64,000 nt of DNA from Leptidea sinapis (lineage: Eukaryota; Arthropoda; Insecta; Lepidoptera; Pieridae): positions 806,001 to 870,000 of the forward strand of contig NC_066272.1 in NCBI RefSeq assembly GCF_905404315.1, read 5' to 3'. A model generated the notes under the pieces. The model did no database searches, had not been told where the DNA came from, and saw only the letters and a program-made list of their open reading frames with translations. Below, piece by piece: positions 60,281 to 64,000 of the stretch; the first letter of the stretch is position 1; each line of letters begins with the position of its first letter. Both the position numbers and the translations under genes were made by a program.

Positions 60281-62554
60281 ATGAAAATTTGGTTGCAGTT
60301 CTATTACGAAAAACTAAATTGTTCTTCAATAAACATATTTAGTTGGGATTTTATATATTGAAAATTTCTAAAACTCTAATGCGATGACTTTCACTAGTTA
60401 AATAAGTTTCGAAATAAATTGAAATTATTATACACTGATACTGATAGTTTAATATATAAAATTTAACATAAGTCAATAAAAAGAAGTACGGTACGATATG
60501 TATTAGATGTTGTGGGAAAATACGCATTCAAATTTAATAAAATTGTTACTTAGTAAGTATATGAAAATGGAAAATTATAAGATATGCCTATTTAAAAATA
60601 AGAATGAATATTGTTCAATGCATAGATTTAAGTCAATAAAGCATAATATTTTCACTCAACGAATAAATAAATCTAGTTTGTCATACCAAACAGTATATTT
60701 AAGCAAATTATATTGATACCTTAGCTTGGAGTCATCATAAAATAAGATAAATATTATATAAGTTTTAAGGTTGAATTATTTTTTTTGAAAAGAATAGATC
60801 AGATATATAAGTTGTGGAGTAAGTTATGATGTAGGTACTGTATATTGTTTTATTTATAATTTTTTATATTTAAATATAATCAATAAATGGAAGTTTAACA
60901 ATAAATCGTCTCATTATAAAAAAATCACATTATTTTAAAATTCAAACAAAGCACATGGCCACAAAATTACATAGATTTAAATACAAACATGCATAAACAA
61001 GCTACCTACATCTGATATCGAAAAGATTTTTATAAATTAATGAATACCTCAAATATATAAATAACAACGGAAAATATTGAAAAAAGAGTAAATGTAAAAT
61101 TGCACTGTATGATTTCATTGCCAAGATAGAATTCCATAGTTTATCTATTTTAAAATGAAAATTGGTTGCAGTTCAATTACAAAAGACTAAATTGTTCCTC
61201 AATAAACATATTTATTTGGTATATGCAGGTATATTCGATATTTCGAATATCCAATATAATAATATTTAATTTATTTTAATATATAATAACTATATGTGAA
61301 ATAAGTTTCAAAATATATTGAAATTATTGTACACTGATACTTATACTTTAATATATAAATTTTTAAAGAGTTATAAAACCTGATTTACATTTGCGATTCG
61401 AAACATCTGACAATGCAGAACAAATATTTTGTTATCTAAAACTCAATAATAAGAAGTTAGGCTATTTTAAAGATGGAACAAAGTAAACATATTTAATGAA
61501 TTCCTAGGACTTAGGTCTAAGTATATGCGTAAGATGTTGCGGGAAATTGCTACTCCAAATTTTATAAGTGTTACTAAGTAAGTACATATATGAAAATGAA
61601 TAATGCCTATTTAAAATTAAGGATGAATATTGTTCAATGCATAGACCTAAGTCAATAAAGCATAATATTTTCATTCAACGAATAAATAAATCTACTTTGT
61701 CATACCAAACGGTATATTAAGCAAATTATATTGATACCTTAGCTTGGAGTCATCATAAAATAAAATAAATGTTATATAAGTTTTAAGTTTGAATTTTTTT
61801 TTTGAAAAGAACGAGAGTAGATACATCGTTTATTTAGATATATAACTTGTGGAGTAAGTTATGATGTAGGTACTGTATATTGTTTTACTTATAAATAGTC
61901 CTATTTAAATATAATCAATAAATGGTAGTTTAACAATAAATTGTCTCATTATATTATATGAAACCTTTTTGTAGTAGAGGGTGCATTGTGTGTGGGTGTG
62001 GAAAATCAGTTTTCGTAAATAATTTTATAATATTTTTGAATGATGTCAGTGACACAAATTGTATCTAAATCACCTGATGCTTTGATGAAATGCAACCTTT
62101 ATACAATCTCAACCATGTCAATTAGTTTCAAGATATAACTACCTGATCTCTATAATATGTTTGGCGAAAGAAAAATCTTAAACTAATACTAAAAATAATT
62201 AATGACCCGATGAGGAAATCTGATGGTCGAATTATTGATATATTCGCGAAAGGAAATAATCACAGAAACTAAAGTGTATTTTATTTATCTCAATATTTGT
62301 TACATTAAGAAAATGACAAAGAGCTTTATCACTTAACTCAAGTTGTACAATAAAATTGATAAAAATCATAATATTTCAGTAGATTACCGCAGTTATGTTT
62401 ATGTTTGATCGTTTGTAAGGGTGTGTAATAGTTTTAGTTAAACTTACTACTATATTACCTTATAATATTGAAATTAAATATGTACTTAAAATGATGTTTT
62501 GTTTTTTTGTAAGTTGTAATCCAATGACTTTTAAATACATTATTCTACGGTAAT

Positions 62555-62937
62555 ATGAATACAATCGAGATACAGAATTATTTGAAGAAAATTGATCTCA
62601 GTATTCAAAATAATGTTTATGCAGCAAACCGATTGTCGATATACGTTGTAACGCCCTGTTATATTGTCAACAATGTAGATAGTGAAAATAAGCCAGGCTC
62701 TCACTGGGTTGCAATACACATTGGTGAGCAGGGTATTGGACAATACTTCAATTCATATGATCGTCCAAGTCAGGGATTCCAGCTGAGGTTTTTACAAAGC
62801 AATTGCAGAATGTATATCCACAATACTACAAGAGTAAAGAATTTATTTACCGCTGCATGTGTTGCGAGTACTGTTTAATGTATCTATACTTTAAGTTTAA
62901 TAAGAAGAGTTTGAATGATTTCATCAAATATTTTTAA
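62555..62937 (+). pseudogene. Adenovirus-type (Polinton PRO) cysteine protease, right arm, broken
   Basis: A mirror copy of 57399-57781 with the same 107-residue translation and the same break after Cys102; the shifted frame runs to a TAA at 62935-62937. It reads toward the right tip. Identical lesions in both arms show that the break came before the duplication into two arms, or that gene conversion keeps the arms alike. Confidence 0.7.
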
Positions 62938-63364
62938 AATGATACAATCTGCAACGATGTTTTATTATATACTTTATTTATATCATCTGTTAACTTAATA
63001 ATAAACACAGCACAAAACTGTCGTTTTAATCGTAGTAACGAATGTGAGAGGTAATTTACTAATTATATTATATATCTATCACTTTCAAAGAATCGACATT
63101 GAGTCGCTCACCAATCATTAGGTTAATTACCACTGATTAGTAATGAGTATGAATCTGTTTAACTTACAAAGCTAACTTTGTAACTATAAGAGATATCGAA
63201 AAACGGATCAGCGCAATCGCTCGGAAATACATCAAAACCCCCAGTTTGACACCAAACTTTTTTTTTTTTTTTAGCAGGCATCACGAACAAGTGAGCCAGA
63301 ACCGGGGAGGCAGAACCGGCGAATCCCCACTACTGTGAGCCAGAACCGGCGAATCCCTACTACT

Positions 63365-63370
63365 AACCAC
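63365..63370. repeat. Right copy of 6-bp target duplication (AACCAC)
   Basis: Same six bases as 56967-56972, directly after CCCTACTACT. Confidence 0.8.
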
Positions 63371-63892
63371 ACAAATGTAAGGCTCTTAAGACAAAATTAG
63401 ATTGAACTTATCACAATTATTATACAATGGACTAGAGTAGGCAACCTTTTTCTGTTAAATATAGTAGTTTTAGATAATAGATTATAATATAGAATATGGA
63501 AAAAATATAGTTGTTACATTCAAAATATTTTCTAAACCATCCTGAAAATATATTAGTCAGACCCTTAATACATAGTATAGTGGATTATTATATTATAATT
63601 AAGAGTTGGCAACCCTAAAATGGACCATCAGGCCTTCCATATGATTTATATAACACTGTTTATATTTTACATAAAGAAAAACAGCAATTAAAATTCTAAG
63701 TACAACACAAATCGGTCATCAAACGGTCATCGGGCTATATTGCATAAACCAAATTTTTTCTAACACATTGACGTCGAACGAATTCGGGCAATCTACCAGC
63801 CAGTAATTCAATAATTAGTCAATTAGAATCGAGATTTTTATGGAATGGTAGACCTTATTTCCAATAGTAATACGAATGTGATCTGTTTGAAT
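63371..63892. other. Right flank of the palindrome, no gene seen
   Basis: AT-rich; GGCAACC occurs at 63430 and 63608 but nothing larger repeats. Confidence 0.4.
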
Positions 63893-64000
63893 GAGCCCAA
63901 TCACTCAACGACCCAGAGATAGAGCTATTAATGACAAGTTAAACAAAGTTACCAACAGAAATCGGATCTCATCAAATGCATCTGTAATTCATCTGTAATT
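63893..64000 (+). repeat. Dispersed repeat shared with 20562-20672 (runs off the window)
   Basis: CCCAATCACTCAA, AAGTTAAACAAAGTTACC and GAAATCGGATCTCATC match the earlier copy in order and strand. Confidence 0.5.

Larger units (their letters stand above)
56973..63364. mobile_element. Palindromic Polinton/Maverick-derived element, 6.39 kb
   Basis: Two arms, 56973-60055 and 60281-63364, are reverse complements; I found only two differences while reading (A14 versus T15 at about 57065/63265, and one substitution at about 57147/63190). A 225-bp unpaired spacer (60056-60280) separates them. The tips are AGTAGTAGGG and CCCTACTACT and the flanks carry a 6-bp duplication. AG...CT ends, a 6-bp target duplication and an adenovirus-type protease are together characteristic of Polintons, which normally run 15-20 kb with 0.1-1 kb TIRs and encode DNA polymerase B, integrase, ATPase and capsid proteins. 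None of those is here. This is an inferred non-autonomous derivative in which the inverted repeats have grown to nearly the whole element. Confidence 0.8.

Noticed and set aside
59620..60716. Two identical 69-codon ORFs in the palindrome arms
   Set aside because: They lie in AT-rich unit B, are not open in the homologous unit A, and contain no motif; identity follows from the palindrome.
1..64000. CRISPR arrays, operons, rRNA genes, complete endogenous viral genomes
   Set aside because: None seen: no regularly spaced short direct repeats with unique spacers, no rRNA blocks, and the only virus-related gene is the broken Polinton-type protease.

Overview
The window looks like a lepidopteran (moth or butterfly) nuclear chromosome. 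It is AT-rich and intron-bearing, has no operons or ribosome-binding sites, and is crowded with decayed retrotransposons, mariner-type transposons and tRNA-derived SINEs of the kind common in Lepidoptera. This assignment is an inference from repeat content and one host gene; no species marker is visible.

The only host gene I can support is the 3' end of DNA ligase III on the + strand (376-2894): two exons carrying the end of the ligase catalytic core, a lysine-rich linker and a C-terminal BRCT domain. A small mariner relic with recognisable terminal inverted repeats (TIRs) sits in the intron. Just downstream (3382-4225) is a once-broken, intronless transposon-type gene ending in a SWIM zinc finger.

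From 4.2 to 56.9 kb I see no host exon I would defend. The stretch is built from: (i) non-LTR retrotransposon debris, including two long copies (38.4-40.2 kb and about 41.7-44.2 kb), a 5'-half-only piece (51.2-52.4 kb), an RNase H tail (6.5-7.1 kb) and many 3'-end stubs on both strands; (ii) mariner transposons, one near complete with TIRs and TA flanks (28.75-29.91 kb) and one interrupted by the 41.7-44.2 kb LINE; (iii) a SINE family with a tRNA-like head (full copy 35.74-36.0 kb); (iv) a roughly 310-bp repeat family with a conserved internal hairpin, seven copies, one split by a LINE tail; (v) a repeat that carries a tRNA-like cloverleaf at its 3' end (16.9, 55.0, 55.4 kb); (vi) an inverted-repeat element at 17.6 kb.

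The standout is 56967-63370: a 6.39-kb, nearly perfect palindrome flanked by a 6-bp direct repeat (AACCAC). Its tips are AGTAGTAGGG / CCCTACTACT. Each about 3.08-kb arm carries the same broken adenovirus-type (Polinton-type) cysteine protease gene. The arms also carry two diverged tandem copies of a roughly 1-kb AT-rich unit, and the arms surround a 225-bp spacer. AG...CT tips, a 6-bp target duplication and this protease together point to a Polinton/Maverick-derived element that lost its core and became a giant inverted repeat. No polymerase, integrase, ATPase or capsid gene remains.
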